DNA of 64,000 bases from Pseudomonas sp. S04 (GTDB taxonomy: Bacteria; Pseudomonadota; Gammaproteobacteria; Pseudomonadales; Pseudomonadaceae). Where the stretch lies: positions 1,923,501 to 1,987,500 of the forward strand of contig NZ_CP019427.1 in assembly GCF_009834545.1 (NCBI RefSeq), in the 5' to 3' direction. The notes under the pieces are model-generated. The model worked only from the letters and a program-made list of their open reading frames with translations. It did no database searches and was not told the DNA's origin. Of this stretch, positions 1-9,044 are shown piece after piece; the first letter of the stretch is position 1; each line of letters opens with the position of its first letter. The position numbers and the translations under genes were made by a program.

Positions 1-1844
1 TGTCGGCCCGTGTCGAACACGTGCTGGCGTTGCTGGATGCGGAAATCGACCTGCTGCAAGTCGAAAAACGCATTCGTGGCCGGGTCAAGAAACAAATGGA
101 GCGCAGTCAGCGCGAGTACTACCTGAATGAGCAGATGAAGGCCATTCAGAAAGAGCTCGGCGACAGCGAAGAAGGCCACAACGAAGTCGAAGAGCTGAAA
201 AAGCGCATCGATGCCGCCGGCCTGCCAAAAGATGCACTGGCCAAGGCCCTGGCTGAGCTGAACAAGCTCAAGCAAATGTCGCCGATGTCGGCCGAAGCGA
301 CCGTAGTGCGCACCTACATCGACTGGCTGGTCCAGGTGCCATGGAAGGCGCAGAGCAAGGTCCGCCTGGACCTGGCGCGTGCCGAAGACATTCTCGACGC
401 CGACCACTATGGTCTGGAAGAAGTCAAAGAGCGGATCCTCGAATACCTCGCCGTGCAAAAGCGCGTGAAGAAAATTCGTGGTCCGGTGTTGTGTCTGGTC
501 GGTCCTCCTGGGGTCGGTAAAACTTCCCTGGCCGAGTCGATTGCCCACGCCACCAACCGTAAATTTGTCCGTATGGCCCTGGGTGGCGTGCGTGACGAAG
601 CGGAAATCCGTGGTCATCGCCGTACTTACATCGGTTCGATGCCAGGAAGATTGATTCAAAAGATGACCAAAGTAGGGGTGCGCAACCCGCTGTTCCTGCT
701 CGATGAAATCGACAAGATGGGCAGCGACATGCGAGGCGATCCGGCATCGGCCTTGCTGGAAGTGCTCGACCCCGAGCAGAACCACAATTTCAACGATCAC
801 TATCTGGAAGTCGACTACGACCTGTCCGATGTGATGTTCCTGTGCACCTCGAACTCGATGAACATTCCCGCGGCGCTGCTCGACCGTATGGAAGTGATCC
901 GCCTGCCGGGTTACACCGAAGACGAGAAGATCAACATTGCGGTCAAATACCTGTCGCCCAAACAGATCCAGGCCAACGGCCTGAAGAAGGGCGAGTTGGA
1001 ATTCGAAGCCGAAGCGATCCGCGACATCATCCGCTACTACACCCGCGAAGCCGGTGTGCGTGGGCTGGAGCGCCAGATTGCCAAGGTCTGCCGCAAGACT
1101 GTCAAAGAGCACGCGTTGGAAAAACGCTTCTCGGTGAAAGTCACGGCCGACATGCTCGAGCACTTCCTGGGCGTGCGCAAATTCCGCTACGGCCTGGCCG
1201 AGCAGCAGGACCAGGTGGGCCAAGTGACGGGCCTGGCATGGACCCAGGTGGGCGGTGAATTGCTGACCATCGAAGCGGCCGTGGTCCCGGGCAAGGGGCA
1301 ATTGATCAAGACCGGTTCGCTGGGCGATGTGATGGTCGAATCGATCACCGCAGCCCTGACGGTTGTACGCAGTCGGGCCAAGAGCCTGGGGATCCCCCTG
1401 GACTTCCATGAGAAGCGCGACACCCACATCCACATGCCGGAAGGGGCTACGCCCAAAGACGGTCCTAGTGCGGGTGTAGGCATGTGCACGGCACTGGTGT
1501 CGGCACTGACCGGGATCCCGGTACGGGCGGATGTCGCCATGACCGGCGAAATCACCCTGCGCGGTCAGGTCCTGGCCATCGGTGGCCTGAAGGAAAAACT
1601 GCTGGCGGCACATCGCGGCGGGATCAAGACGGTGATCATTCCTGAAGAGAACGTACGCGATCTGAAGGAAATTCCCGACAACATCAAGCAAGATCTTCAG
1701 ATTAAACCGGTTAAATGGATTGACGAGGTCCTGCAAATTGCGCTGCAATACGCGCCGGAGCCCTTGCCCGATGTGGCTCCCGAGATAGTTGCAAAGGATG
1801 AAAAACGCGAGTCTGACTCTAAGGAAAGAATTAGCACGCATTAG
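1..1844 (+). CDS. lon: ATP-dependent protease Lon (5' end outside window)
   Basis: AAA+ serine protease that degrades misfolded and regulatory proteins in the cytoplasm. The frame is open from base 3, so roughly the first 185 residues of a protein of about 800 lie left of the window. Walker A GPPGVGKT is at 501-524, Walker B FLLDEID lies near 690-715, and the proteolytic domain has the Ser in PKDGPSAG (Ser codon 1467) and the Lys 43 codons later (1596), the Lon Ser-Lys dyad. hupB follows downstream, as usual in gamma-proteobacteria. The C-terminus ends in a charged, probably disordered tail. Identification is secure; only the start is unseen. Confidence 0.98.
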   Translation, partial: SARVEHVLALLDAEIDLLQVEKRIRGRVKKQMERSQREYYLNEQMKAIQKELGDSEEGHNEVEELKKRIDAAGLPKDALAKALAELNKLKQMSPMSAEATVVRTYIDWLVQVPWKAQSKVRLDLARAEDILDADHYGLEEVKERILEYLAVQKRVKKIRGPVLCLVGPPGVGKTSLAESIAHATNRKFVRMALGGVRDEAEIRGHRRTYIGSMPGRLIQKMTKVGVRNPLFLLDEIDKMGSDMRGDPASALLEVLDPEQNHNFNDHYLEVDYDLSDVMFLCTSNSMNIPAALLDRMEVIRLPGYTEDEKINIAVKYLSPKQIQANGLKKGELEFEAEAIRDIIRYYTREAGVRGLERQIAKVCRKTVKEHALEKRFSVKVTADMLEHFLGVRKFRYGLAEQQDQVGQVTGLAWTQVGGELLTIEAAVVPGKGQLIKTGSLGDVMVESITAALTVVRSRAKSLGIPLDFHEKRDTHIHMPEGATPKDGPSAGVGMCTALVSALTGIPVRADVAMTGEITLRGQVLAIGGLKEKLLAAHRGGIKTVIIPEENVRDLKEIPDNIKQDLQIKPVKWIDEVLQIALQYAPEPLPDVAPEIVAKDEKRESDSKERISTH

Positions 1845-1868
1845 TACGTATTAGCCTGGGGGGCTTCC

Positions 1869-1898
1869 TTGACAGTTTTTTAGAGCCCTTGATATAAA
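1869..1898 (+). promoter_or_regulatory. sigma-70 promoter of hupB
   Basis: TTGACA (1869-1874), an 18-base spacer and TATAAA (1893-1898) lie about 95 bases before the hupB start. This is the best -35/-10 pair in the lon-hupB gap and would let hupB be expressed apart from lon. Confidence 0.7.
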
Positions 1899-1991
1899 GC
1901 GGCTCTTAAGTGTCTGTAGGCCATTCAGCACTCGTTTTTGCTTTCACCAAAAAACTTAGAATCATCTCAAATAGATATAAGGGGACTTAGA

Positions 1992-2264
1992 GTGAACAAG
2001 TCGGAACTGATTGATGCTATCGCTGCATCCGCTGATATCCCGAAAGCTGCTGCTGGCCGTGCGCTGGACGCTGTAATCGAATCCGTCACTGGTGCCCTCA
2101 AGGCCGGCGACTCTGTAGTTCTGGTAGGTTTCGGTACTTTCTCCGTGACTGACCGTCCAGCTCGTATCGGTCGTAACCCACAGACCGGTAAGACTCTGGA
2201 AATCGCTGCTGCCAAAAAGCCAGGCTTCAAAGCCGGTAAAGCACTGAAAGAAGCTGTCAACTAA
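1992..2264 (+). CDS. hupB: DNA-binding protein HU-beta
   Basis: Small nucleoid protein of 90 residues that bends DNA without sequence specificity. The GTG start at 1992 gives the canonical [12 protein letters not shown]-terminus; the upstream in-frame ATG at 1938 would add a non-homologous tail and lies between promoter and gene. The family signature around GFGTFSV and the Arg/Pro-rich beta-arm ([11 protein letters not shown]) are intact and the length is exactly that of HU. It lies between lon and ppiD, the standard order, and has its own promoter at 1869-1898. Confidence 0.97.
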   Translation: MNKSELIDAIAASADIPKAAAGRALDAVIESVTGALKAGDSVVLVGFGTFSVTDRPARIGRNPQTGKTLEIAAAKKPGFKAGKALKEAVN

Positions 2265-2317
2265 GCCTCACTCGGTTTTTTGCCTATCCGGGTCGGGGTC
2301 ATGCCTGACCTGGCAGC

Positions 2318-2393
2318 GGGGCGGTAGTACAGGCGATTGGAATATTGCCTGGTGCGCCGGGGATCGCGGGTTCGAGCCCCGTCCGCTCCGCCA
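2318..2393 (+). pseudogene. Degenerate tRNA-Asp-like gene (pseudo-tRNA)
   Basis: A 76-base element with a seven-pair acceptor stem (GGGGCGG at 2318-2324 with CCGCTCC at 2383-2389, one G-U), a perfect T arm (GCGGG, TTCGAGC, CCCGT), a discriminator base and an encoded CCA. It resembles tRNA-Asp closely in acceptor and T arms. The anticodon arm is one base short: no register gives a paired 5-base stem with U33 and a GUC anticodon, and the D stem has an A-A mismatch. It is followed at once by a terminator. Probably a decayed tRNA or tRNA-derived remnant; function as a tRNA is unlikely. Confidence 0.65.
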
Positions 2394-2401
2394 GTTACGA
2401 G

Positions 2402-2430
2402 AAGGCGCATCCTCGGATGCGCCTTTCTTC
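2402..2430 (+). terminator. Rho-independent terminator after hupB / pseudo-tRNA
   Basis: Ten-pair stem 2402-2411 with 2416-2425 around a CTCG loop, followed by TTTCTTC. It closes the hupB/pseudo-tRNA transcript before ppiD. Confidence 0.8.
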
Positions 2431-2495
2431 TATCCGGATTCTACCCACGCTCCACGGTTGCCTAATTTTGAAGTTCAACCGTTTCTGGGGGACGC

Positions 2496-4355
2496 ATGCT
2501 GCAAAATATCAGGGACAATTCACAAGGCTGGATTGCCAAGACTATTATCGGGGTCATCGTTGCACTGATGGCCTTGACCGGTGTCGATGCCATTTTCCAG
2601 GTCTCCAGTTCGAAAAACGAAGTGGCCAAGGTCAACGGTGAAGAAATCAGCCAGAACGAGCTGAGCCAGGCGGTTGATATGCAACGTCGCCAACTCATGC
2701 AACAGCTGGGCAAGGACTTCGACGCGTCCTTGCTGGATGAAAAAATGCTGCGCGAATCGGCCCTCAAAGGCCTGATCGATCGCAAACTGTTGCTGCAAGG
2801 CGCCCATGATTCGAAGTTCGCTTTCTCCGAAGCGGCTCTGGACCAGGTGATCCTGCTGACACCTGAATTCCAGGTCGATGGCAAGTTCAGTGCCGAGCGT
2901 TTTGACCAGGTGGTTCGTCAGCTGGGCTACAGCCGCCTGCAGTTCCGCGAGATGCTGGCTCAGGAAATGCTGATCGGCCAATTGCGTGCCGGCCTGGCAG
3001 GCAGCGGTTTTGTCACCGATGCCCAAGTGCTTGCCTTCGCCCGTCTGGAAAAACAGACCCGTGATTTCGCGACCCTGAACGTCAAGGCTGATCCTGCCTC
3101 GGTCAAGCTGACCGATGCCGAGGTCAAGGCTTACTACGACGAGCACGCCAAGGAATTCATGACACCTGATCAGGTAGTCATCGACTATCTGGAATTGAAG
3201 AAGTCGTCCTTCTTCGACCAGGTCACCGTGAAAGACGAAGCGCTGCAGGATGCGTATCAGAAAGAAATCGCCAACCTGGCCGAACAACGCCGGGCTGCGC
3301 ACATTCTGATCGAAGTCAACGACAAGGTGACCGAGGCGCAAGCCAAGGCCAAGATTGAAGAGGTGCAAGCGCGCCTGGCCAAGGGTGAAAGCTTCGAGGC
3401 CGCGGCCAAAGAGTTCTCCCAGGATCCGGGTTCGGCTGCCAATGGCGGTGACCTCGGTTACGCAGGCCCAGGTGTCTATGACCCGGACTTTGAAACAGCG
3501 CTGTACGCGTTGAACAAAGACCAGGTCTCGGCGCCGGTTCGCTCCAGCTTTGGTTACCACCTGATCAAGTTGCTGGGTGTTGAAGCGCCAGAAGTCCCGA
3601 GCTTCGCCAGCCTCAAGGACAAGCTGACGCGCGACCTGAAAACCCAACAGGTCGAACAACTGTTCGTCGAGGCGACCAAGCAACTGGAGGACTCCTCGTT
3701 CGAAGCCTCCGACCTGGCCCAGCCAGCAGCTGATCTGAAGCTGACCGTACACACTTCCGCGCCGTTTGGCCGTGAAGGTGGCGAAGGCGTTGCGGCCAAC
3801 CGTGCCGTGATCGCTGCAGCGTTCAGTCCAGAAGTGTTGGATGAGGGTGCCAACAGCACCGCCATCGAACTGGATCCGGAAACCGTGATCGTGCTGCGCG
3901 CCAAAGAGCATCGCAAACCTGAGCAAATGCCTCTGGCCAGCGTTGATACCGTGATTCGTGCGCAATTGGTCAAGGAGCACGCCAGTGCTGCGGCCAAGAC
4001 CAAGGCCGAGGAGCTGGTTACCGGCCTGCGCGACGGCAAGACCGCGATTGACAGCCTGGGCTGGAAAGTTACCGAAGCGGCCACCCGTGGTCAGGAAGGT
4101 ATCGAACCTGCTGTGCTGCAAGCCTTGTTCCGCATGCCCAAGCCTGCTGCCAAGGACAAGCCGAGCTTCGACAGCGTGACCCTGGCTGATGGCAGCCTGG
4201 TGATCGTGCGCCTCAATGGGGTGAACGAAGCTGCTGCGCCTACTGACGAGGAGAAGGCTGAGTACCGCCGCTTCCTCGCGTCCCGCGTCGGCCAGCAAGA
4301 CTTTGCCGCCTACCGCAAGCAGTTGGAAAGCGAGGCCGACGTCAAGCGTTACTGA
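2496..4355 (+). CDS. ppiD: Periplasmic folding chaperone / peptidyl-prolyl isomerase PpiD
   Basis: Inner-membrane-anchored periplasmic chaperone of the SurA/PpiD family (619 residues). A short cytoplasmic N-terminus precedes one membrane helix at about residues 13-33; a SurA-type N-domain follows, then one parvulin rotamase domain at about 266-360 (AAHILIEV to GYHLIKLLG), then a long helical C-domain. Position after hupB is conserved. PpiD binds newly translocated envelope proteins; isomerase activity is weak in the family. Stands alone between two terminators. Confidence 0.96.
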   Translation: MLQNIRDNSQGWIAKTIIGVIVALMALTGVDAIFQVSSSKNEVAKVNGEEISQNELSQAVDMQRRQLMQQLGKDFDASLLDEKMLRESALKGLIDRKLLLQGAHDSKFAFSEAALDQVILLTPEFQVDGKFSAERFDQVVRQLGYSRLQFREMLAQEMLIGQLRAGLAGSGFVTDAQVLAFARLEKQTRDFATLNVKADPASVKLTDAEVKAYYDEHAKEFMTPDQVVIDYLELKKSSFFDQVTVKDEALQDAYQKEIANLAEQRRAAHILIEVNDKVTEAQAKAKIEEVQARLAKGESFEAAAKEFSQDPGSAANGGDLGYAGPGVYDPDFETALYALNKDQVSAPVRSSFGYHLIKLLGVEAPEVPSFASLKDKLTRDLKTQQVEQLFVEATKQLEDSSFEASDLAQPAADLKLTVHTSAPFGREGGEGVAANRAVIAAAFSPEVLDEGANSTAIELDPETVIVLRAKEHRKPEQMPLASVDTVIRAQLVKEHASAAAKTKAEELVTGLRDGKTAIDSLGWKVTEAATRGQEGIEPAVLQALFRMPKPAAKDKPSFDSVTLADGSLVIVRLNGVNEAAAPTDEEKAEYRRFLASRVGQQDFAAYRKQLESEADVKRY

Positions 4356-4383
4356 TGCCTGACTGACGCGTAAAGCTGCAAAC

Positions 4384-4415
4384 AAAAAACCCCGGCCACC
4401 AGGCCGGGGTTTTTT
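4384..4415. terminator. Bidirectional terminator between ppiD and MFS gene
   Basis: Stem 4384-4397 with 4402-4415 (A-run plus CCCCGGCC, loop ACCA, GGCCGGGG plus T-run). T-tracts on both strands suit the convergent ppiD and MFS gene. Confidence 0.85.
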
Positions 4416-4427
4416 GTTGGCCGTCAA

Positions 4428-5639
4428 TCAGCTCCGGGCGGGAAACCCATGCTGGCGGGCGTTGAAAACCACCAGCAGGCACAACAGCAGTAAGGCGCTG
4501 ACCAGCCAGGGGAATGTCACTGCGCCCAGGTGCTCGAGCACCACGCCGCCGGCCAGGCCACCACCGGCCATCCCCAGGTTCCACATGGTCACCAGCATCG
4601 ACTGTGCGGTATCCGCCGAGTCGCCGGCCGCTTTCGCCAGGGCGGTTTGCAGCAGGGTGCCCAGAGCGCCAAAGCCCAGGCCCCAGATGGCCACCGCGGC
4701 ATAGATCAGCGGCGCCGACTCGGTGGCCGTCGCCATCAGCAGCGCCGCCACGATAAACAGCAAGCAACTGAGCAGCATCAGGGGGCGCAGCCAGCGGTCG
4801 ATCAGCAGGCCAGCGATCCAGATACTCAAAAGCGCCGCGAGGCCAAACACTAGCAGCACCTGATCAGTTTGCCCGGTGAGGCCGGCGGGCTCGAGGAATG
4901 GCGCAATGTACGTGTACAGGATCGTGTGGGCCAGCACGTAGGCCAAGGTCACGAACAGCACCGCCTTCAAGCCGGGCAGGGCGATGACCTGGCGGAGCGG
5001 CAGGCGCTTGTCGGCGCTTTGTCCGGGGAAGTCCGGGACCTGCCAGCGGACCCAGGCGATCAGCGCCACGGTGATGACACTGATCAGGGCGAAGCTCGTG
5101 CGCCAACCCAGCATATTTCCCACATAGGTGCCCGCTGGAACGCCTAGGGACAGGGCCAGTGGTGCCCCCAACATGGCCACGGCGATTGCCCGTCCCTGCA
5201 GGTGAGGCGCCACCATGCGGCTGGCGTAACCGGCCAGCAGCGCCCAGAGCAACCCGGCGAAGACCCCGGCAAAAAAGCGCGCTACCAGGGTCAACCCGTA
5301 ACTTTCGGACAGGGCGGTGACGCTGTTGACGATGCTGAACCCGGCAATGGCGATCAGCAGCAACGGACGGCGGCGCCAGCCGCGTGTGGCGATCACCAGC
5401 GGAATGGCTGCCAGCAACGAACCCACGGCATACAGCGTGACCAGTTGTCCGATCAGTCCGTGCGAGACATTCAGGCCCTCGCTCATGGGCAGCAGTAGAC
5501 CAGCGGGCAGGGCTTCAGTCATCACGGTGATGAAGCCGGCGATGGCCAGCGCCAGCAATCCCCCTAAGGGCAGGCGTTCGGTGCGCTCCGGCGCCACCGA
5601 GGGCAAGGGCGCGAGCAGTTCGGGTTCGTTCATGGGCAT
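4428..5639 (-). CDS. MFS transporter, DHA1-type exporter
   Basis: Twelve-helix major facilitator of about 404 residues resembling the AraJ/YdhP branch of drug/sugar:H+ antiporters. The loop motif after helix 2 (GWRRRPLLL) and the helix 5 motif around LGVPAGTYVG are visible. ATG codons at 5639 and 5633 precede the conserved part; a GTG at 5690 would add 17 residues; none has a strong ribosome site, so the start is uncertain. The gene is divergent from a LysR regulator starting 119 bases away, the usual arrangement for a regulator-controlled exporter. Substrate unknown. Confidence 0.85.
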   Translation of the reverse strand: MPMNEPELLAPLPSVAPERTERLPLGGLLALAIAGFITVMTEALPAGLLLPMSEGLNVSHGLIGQLVTLYAVGSLLAAIPLVIATRGWRRRPLLLIAIAGFSIVNSVTALSESYGLTLVARFFAGVFAGLLWALLAGYASRMVAPHLQGRAIAVAMLGAPLALSLGVPAGTYVGNMLGWRTSFALISVITVALIAWVRWQVPDFPGQSADKRLPLRQVIALPGLKAVLFVTLAYVLAHTILYTYIAPFLEPAGLTGQTDQVLLVFGLAALLSIWIAGLLIDRWLRPLMLLSCLLFIVAALLMATATESAPLIYAAVAIWGLGFGALGTLLQTALAKAAGDSADTAQSMLVTMWNLGMAGGGLAGGVVLEHLGAVTFPWLVSALLLLCLLVVFNARQHGFPARS

Positions 5640-5758
5640 GAGGTCCGTTTCAGAGGGTGTGTAGATGGCGCCAAGGGTAGTGCGCTGCACGCTCTGGAAA
5701 AACAGGCTAAGGTTCCGAACTTATCGGACCTGGATGTCCGCAATGGGGGGATTGAAGA

Positions 5759-6658
5759 ATGGATAGCCTGGGCAGTATCTCGGTGTTTGTGCAGGTCGCC
5801 GATGTTCGCAGCTTCACTGAAGCGGGGCGGGTACTGGGGATTTCGTCATCGGCGGTGGGCAAAAGCATCGCCCGCCTCGAAGAGCGGCTGACGGTACGCC
5901 TGTTTCATCGCAGCACCCGCAGCATCACCCTGACCGCCGAAGGCGCGTTGTACCTGGAGCGCTGCCGGCGCATCCTGGCGGAAGTCGAGGCGGCCGAGTT
6001 CGAGTTGTGCAGCGCCGCCAGCGCGCCGAAGGGCAAGCTCCGTATCAGCGTGCCCCAGGTGCACAGCCTGGTGATGCCGGTGCTTACCGAATTCATGCAG
6101 CGCTACCCCGAGATCGAACTCGACATCGACCTCACGGACCGCATGGTGGACGTGGTCGAGGAGGGCTTCGACGCGGTGGTGCGCACCGGCAATCCCAAGG
6201 ATTCACGCCTGATGGCCCGGGCCCTGGGGCGGTTTCGCCAGGTGCTGGTCGGTACGCCGGAGTACTTTGCCGAGCATGGCACCCCGCATGTGCCCCAGGA
6301 CCTGGCGACCCATGGCTGCCTGCGCCATACCTTTCATGCCAGCGGCAAACTCGAACCCTGGCCGTTGCACGGCGAGGAAGATGGCAGCGACCCGGTATTG
6401 ACCACCCGCTTCATCAGCACCTCCATCGAAGCCTTGTTCCACGTCGTGCAGCAAGGCCTGGGGATTGCCTGCCTGCCGGACTTCATGGTGCGCGAGGCGG
6501 TGGCGCAGGGGCGTTTGGTGCGCGTGCTGGACGCGCACCTGGAACACCAGGGCACTTTCTGGATCCTCTGGCCGTCCAGCCGTTATGCGGCCGCCAAGGT
6601 CCGGGTGTTCATCGATCACCTGGGTGCGCGACTTTTTCCGCTAAACGATGGTCAGTAG
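5759..6658 (+). CDS. LysR-family transcriptional regulator (CrgA-like)
   Basis: 299-residue LysR regulator. The N-terminal winged helix-turn-helix (residues 1-60, AGRVLGISSSAVGKSIARLE) is followed by a periplasmic-binding-protein-like effector domain typical of the CrgA/AaeR group. It is divergent from the MFS exporter at 4428-5639, so its likely job is control of that gene in response to the exporter's substrate. The effector is not deducible. Confidence 0.88.
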   Translation: MDSLGSISVFVQVADVRSFTEAGRVLGISSSAVGKSIARLEERLTVRLFHRSTRSITLTAEGALYLERCRRILAEVEAAEFELCSAASAPKGKLRISVPQVHSLVMPVLTEFMQRYPEIELDIDLTDRMVDVVEEGFDAVVRTGNPKDSRLMARALGRFRQVLVGTPEYFAEHGTPHVPQDLATHGCLRHTFHASGKLEPWPLHGEEDGSDPVLTTRFISTSIEALFHVVQQGLGIACLPDFMVREAVAQGRLVRVLDAHLEHQGTFWILWPSSRYAAAKVRVFIDHLGARLFPLNDGQ

Positions 6659-6749
6659 AGGGGTCAGGTGTGCAACTCACTAATCCATGCGCCGTCACGG
6701 GGTGAACTGTTGCACAATACGCCCCGTACCGATTTCCTCAGGATGTTCA

Positions 6750-7649
6750 ATGTTCACATCATTCCCTATGCGTACCGCGGGACTGGCGCTGGTGCTGGCT
6801 GCCGCAGCTGGTTGCGCGAAGGACCAGGCCATTTATGAGCATGAGAACTTCGACGACTCCGGAACCTTCTCGCGCAAGTATCCGGTGACCGACACCGCTT
6901 CCTGTGAAGCTGCTCGCCGGGCCTTGTTGAGCCAGGGCTACATCATCACCAGTTCCGATCCGAAACTGATCAGTGGCCACAAGAGCTTCCAGCAGACCGG
7001 CGACACCCACATGGAGATTAGTTTCAGCGTGGTCTGCGCCGAAGACAGCAGCCATCACGCGACCATGTTTGCCAACGCCTTGCAAGACCGCTACGCGTTG
7101 AAGAAGACCAACAACTCCGCCAGCCTCGGGGTAGGGGTGCTGGGGTCGGTATCGATGCCGATCGGCTCCTCCGACGATTCGATGGTCAAGGTTGCGAGTG
7201 AAACCGTCACCTCGGGTAAGTTCTATGAGCGTTTTTTTGCCCTGGTGGAATTGTTCCTGCCACCGGATGTAAAAAAGGCCGCCCATATCACCGAAAAACC
7301 CAAGACGGACCTCGGCGTACCAGAAGCCAAGCCCGCGCCAGTCACACCGACGCCTGCCGCACAACCTGCGCCAGAACCTGTGCCAGTGCCTGCCGCCGAA
7401 CCCGTTGCCCCTGCGACGCCTGAGCCAGCGCCCACTGCGCCGGCGGCATCCGAACCGGTAGCACCACCGCCCGAAGCCGCACCGATCACGCCTGCGAATG
7501 TCATCGAGCCCGCCCCGCAACCAGCGCTGGAGCCAACACTGGAATCCATGCCGCAAGCCGTGCCGCCAGTGATCTCACCCCCGGCCAACCCAGATTCGCT
7601 GCCCGCCCCGAGCGAGCCGATCACACCTATGCCGTCCTCCGGCCAGTAA
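6750..7649 (+). CDS. DUF2242-type lipoprotein with Pro/Ala-rich tail
   Basis: 299 residues from the ATG at 6750, which has AGGA at 6740-6743; frames reaching further left lack a signal sequence. A lipoprotein signal ends in LVLAAAAGC, so Cys near residue 22 should be lipidated. A conserved globular part (about 30-180, starting YEHENFDD) looks like the DUF2242 family. From about residue 190 the protein is a low-complexity Pro/Ala/Glu tail of over 100 residues, possibly spanning the periplasm. Family assignment is from memory of its N-terminal pattern; molecular function unknown. Confidence 0.75.
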   Translation: MFTSFPMRTAGLALVLAAAAGCAKDQAIYEHENFDDSGTFSRKYPVTDTASCEAARRALLSQGYIITSSDPKLISGHKSFQQTGDTHMEISFSVVCAEDSSHHATMFANALQDRYALKKTNNSASLGVGVLGSVSMPIGSSDDSMVKVASETVTSGKFYERFFALVELFLPPDVKKAAHITEKPKTDLGVPEAKPAPVTPTPAAQPAPEPVPVPAAEPVAPATPEPAPTAPAASEPVAPPPEAAPITPANVIEPAPQPALEPTLESMPQAVPPVISPPANPDSLPAPSEPITPMPSSGQ

Positions 7650-7696
7650 CCTGTCAGCCAGCGCTGCGGCCCCTGTGGGTTAGCGCAGCCGGGCGC

Positions 7697-7745
7697 TTGA
7701 CCTGCATCAAACTGCGCTATCCGGCGCCCATGATAAATTCTTCAG
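7697..7745 (+). promoter_or_regulatory. Anr/FNR box with class II promoter
   Basis: TTGAC-N4-ATCAA at 7697-7710 matches the Anr/FNR consensus (TTGAT-N4-ATCAA) at 9 of 10 positions. A -10-like GATAAA at 7732-7737 predicts a start near 7745, which puts the box centre at -41.5, the class II activator position. The only downstream sense gene is the 28-residue ORF at 7874. Confidence 0.55.
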
Positions 7746-7873
7746 GGTCTGCTACGTTTTATTGGCAGGAGCCACCGTGTACCCGCGTCATTTTTCTTTC
7801 ATGCGGGCACTTTATGCTGATGGCGTAGGTCATTGGTGCAACGGTTTTCGACACGACTAAAAGGGAATTCGCA

Positions 7874-7960
7874 ATGGACGATTATCAAGAAGAGCTGCTG
7901 GAATATCAGGCATTCGAACTCGACCCGCTGGAGCCTGCGGACGACGCTACCGAGTTGTAG
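7874..7960 (+). CDS. Small acidic 28-residue protein
   Basis: ATG at 7874 with AGGGA about 9 bases upstream encodes 28 residues (begins MDDYQEELLEYQAFELDPLE) with 11 acidic residues and no basic one. It is preceded by an Anr-type promoter giving a leader of about 129 bases that contains a hairpin with a U-rich loop (CCCGCGT/ATGCGGG arms, about 7782-7807). Anr-driven expression and a small internal ORF recall the dual-function sRNA PhrS of P. aeruginosa; that link is an inference. No T-rich terminator is evident before the convergent araC-type gene. Confidence 0.5.
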   Translation: MDDYQEELLEYQAFELDPLEPADDATEL

Positions 7961-8000
7961 GGGGGGCAGTTGCAAGCGACAAGCTACACATGCAGGCGCT

Positions 8001-9041
8001 TCAGGCCGATTGCCGATGGCTGCGGCGAAACTCGCCGGGCGTCTGGCCGTTCCAGCGTTTGAAGGCGCGTTGAAAGGCTTCGGCCGAGGCAAACCCCAGC
8101 AAGTAGGCGATTTCGCCAAAGGCCAGTTCCGTGTCGCGGATATAGGTCATGGCCAGGTCGCGACGCGTGTCGTTGAGAATCGCGCGAAACTGCGTGCCCT
8201 CTTCAGCGAGCTTGCGGCGCAAGGTCCAGGTCGGCAACTTCAAGCGTGCCGCCACTTCTTCCAGGTCGGGTTCACGACCGCCATTGAGCAACGGCCCCAG
8301 TAGCTGCGTGATGCGTTCGCGCAGGCTCCGGGTGCGGGTCAATTGCTCCAGCTCCCGCTCACACAGCTGGAGCAGCAGGCGCCAGGTGCTGGGGCAGTGC
8401 TCGGGGTTGCGTTGCGCCAGGCTGGCCTGGCTCAGGCGCAACTGGTTATGCTCGGCGCCAAACTGCAAGGCGCAGTCCCCCAGCACGGCATAGCGCTCGG
8501 CGTAGTCGGGTGCCAGGAATTCGATCTCGATGCGCTCGGCCCGCAGTGGTTGGGGGCAGAGACTTGAGAGTTGCTGCAACCAGCCGGCGATGATCGAGTC
8601 CACCACAAAACGGTTGTAGGCGTTGTACGGGCTGATGGAGTAGAACCGCAGCCAGGCCCCTTGGGTATCCTCATGGAAGCTCGACTGGCCGCGATAGTTG
8701 GAGCCATACAAGGCTTCGAAGCGAATCAGGCAGCGCGCCGCTTCGCGCACCGTCGGTGCCTGGGCGGCAGTGACCCCGGCCAGCCCCGCCTGACCCAACC
8801 GACTGAGCTGGCCCATGCGCAGGCCCAGGGCTGGGTCTCCCGTCATCTGGATGGCCGCGTGGCCCAGGCGCATGTAGCGCGGAATCGACAGCCGAGCGCC
8901 GGCCTCGGCCAGGCGCGCAGGGTCCAGGCCGTATTGCTCCAGCAGCGGTTGTGGATCGCAGCCGTGACTGCGCACGGCATCCGCCAGGCTATGGACAAAG
9001 CCGACGGACAGGTCCCCCAGGCGCATCGGCAGCGGTTTCAT
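8001..9041 (-). CDS. AraC-family regulator with Arabinose_bd-type N-domain
   Basis: 346 residues. The C-terminal AraC double helix-turn-helix (about 245-340, ending FQRAFKRWNGQTPGEFRRSH) follows an N-terminal effector domain like that of OruR/ArgR-type pseudomonad regulators. It starts 3 bases after the stop of the nitrilase-fold gene (9045-10175), so the two form an operon on the minus strand. Target and effector unknown. Confidence 0.87.
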   Translation of the reverse strand: MKPLPMRLGDLSVGFVHSLADAVRSHGCDPQPLLEQYGLDPARLAEAGARLSIPRYMRLGHAAIQMTGDPALGLRMGQLSRLGQAGLAGVTAAQAPTVREAARCLIRFEALYGSNYRGQSSFHEDTQGAWLRFYSISPYNAYNRFVVDSIIAGWLQQLSSLCPQPLRAERIEIEFLAPDYAERYAVLGDCALQFGAEHNQLRLSQASLAQRNPEHCPSTWRLLLQLCERELEQLTRTRSLRERITQLLGPLLNGGREPDLEEVAARLKLPTWTLRRKLAEEGTQFRAILNDTRRDLAMTYIRDTELAFGEIAYLLGFASAEAFQRAFKRWNGQTPGEFRRSHRQSA

Positions 9042-9044
9042 GGG

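Noticed and set aside
2318..2393. Integration site of a genomic island at the tRNA-like element
   Set aside because: No integrase, no direct repeat of the tRNA 3' end and no foreign genes follow; ppiD is in its usual place.
2520..4427. 635-codon open frame antisense to ppiD
   Set aside because: It mirrors ppiD codon structure, has no recognisable domain and crosses the bidirectional terminator; an artefact of high GC.
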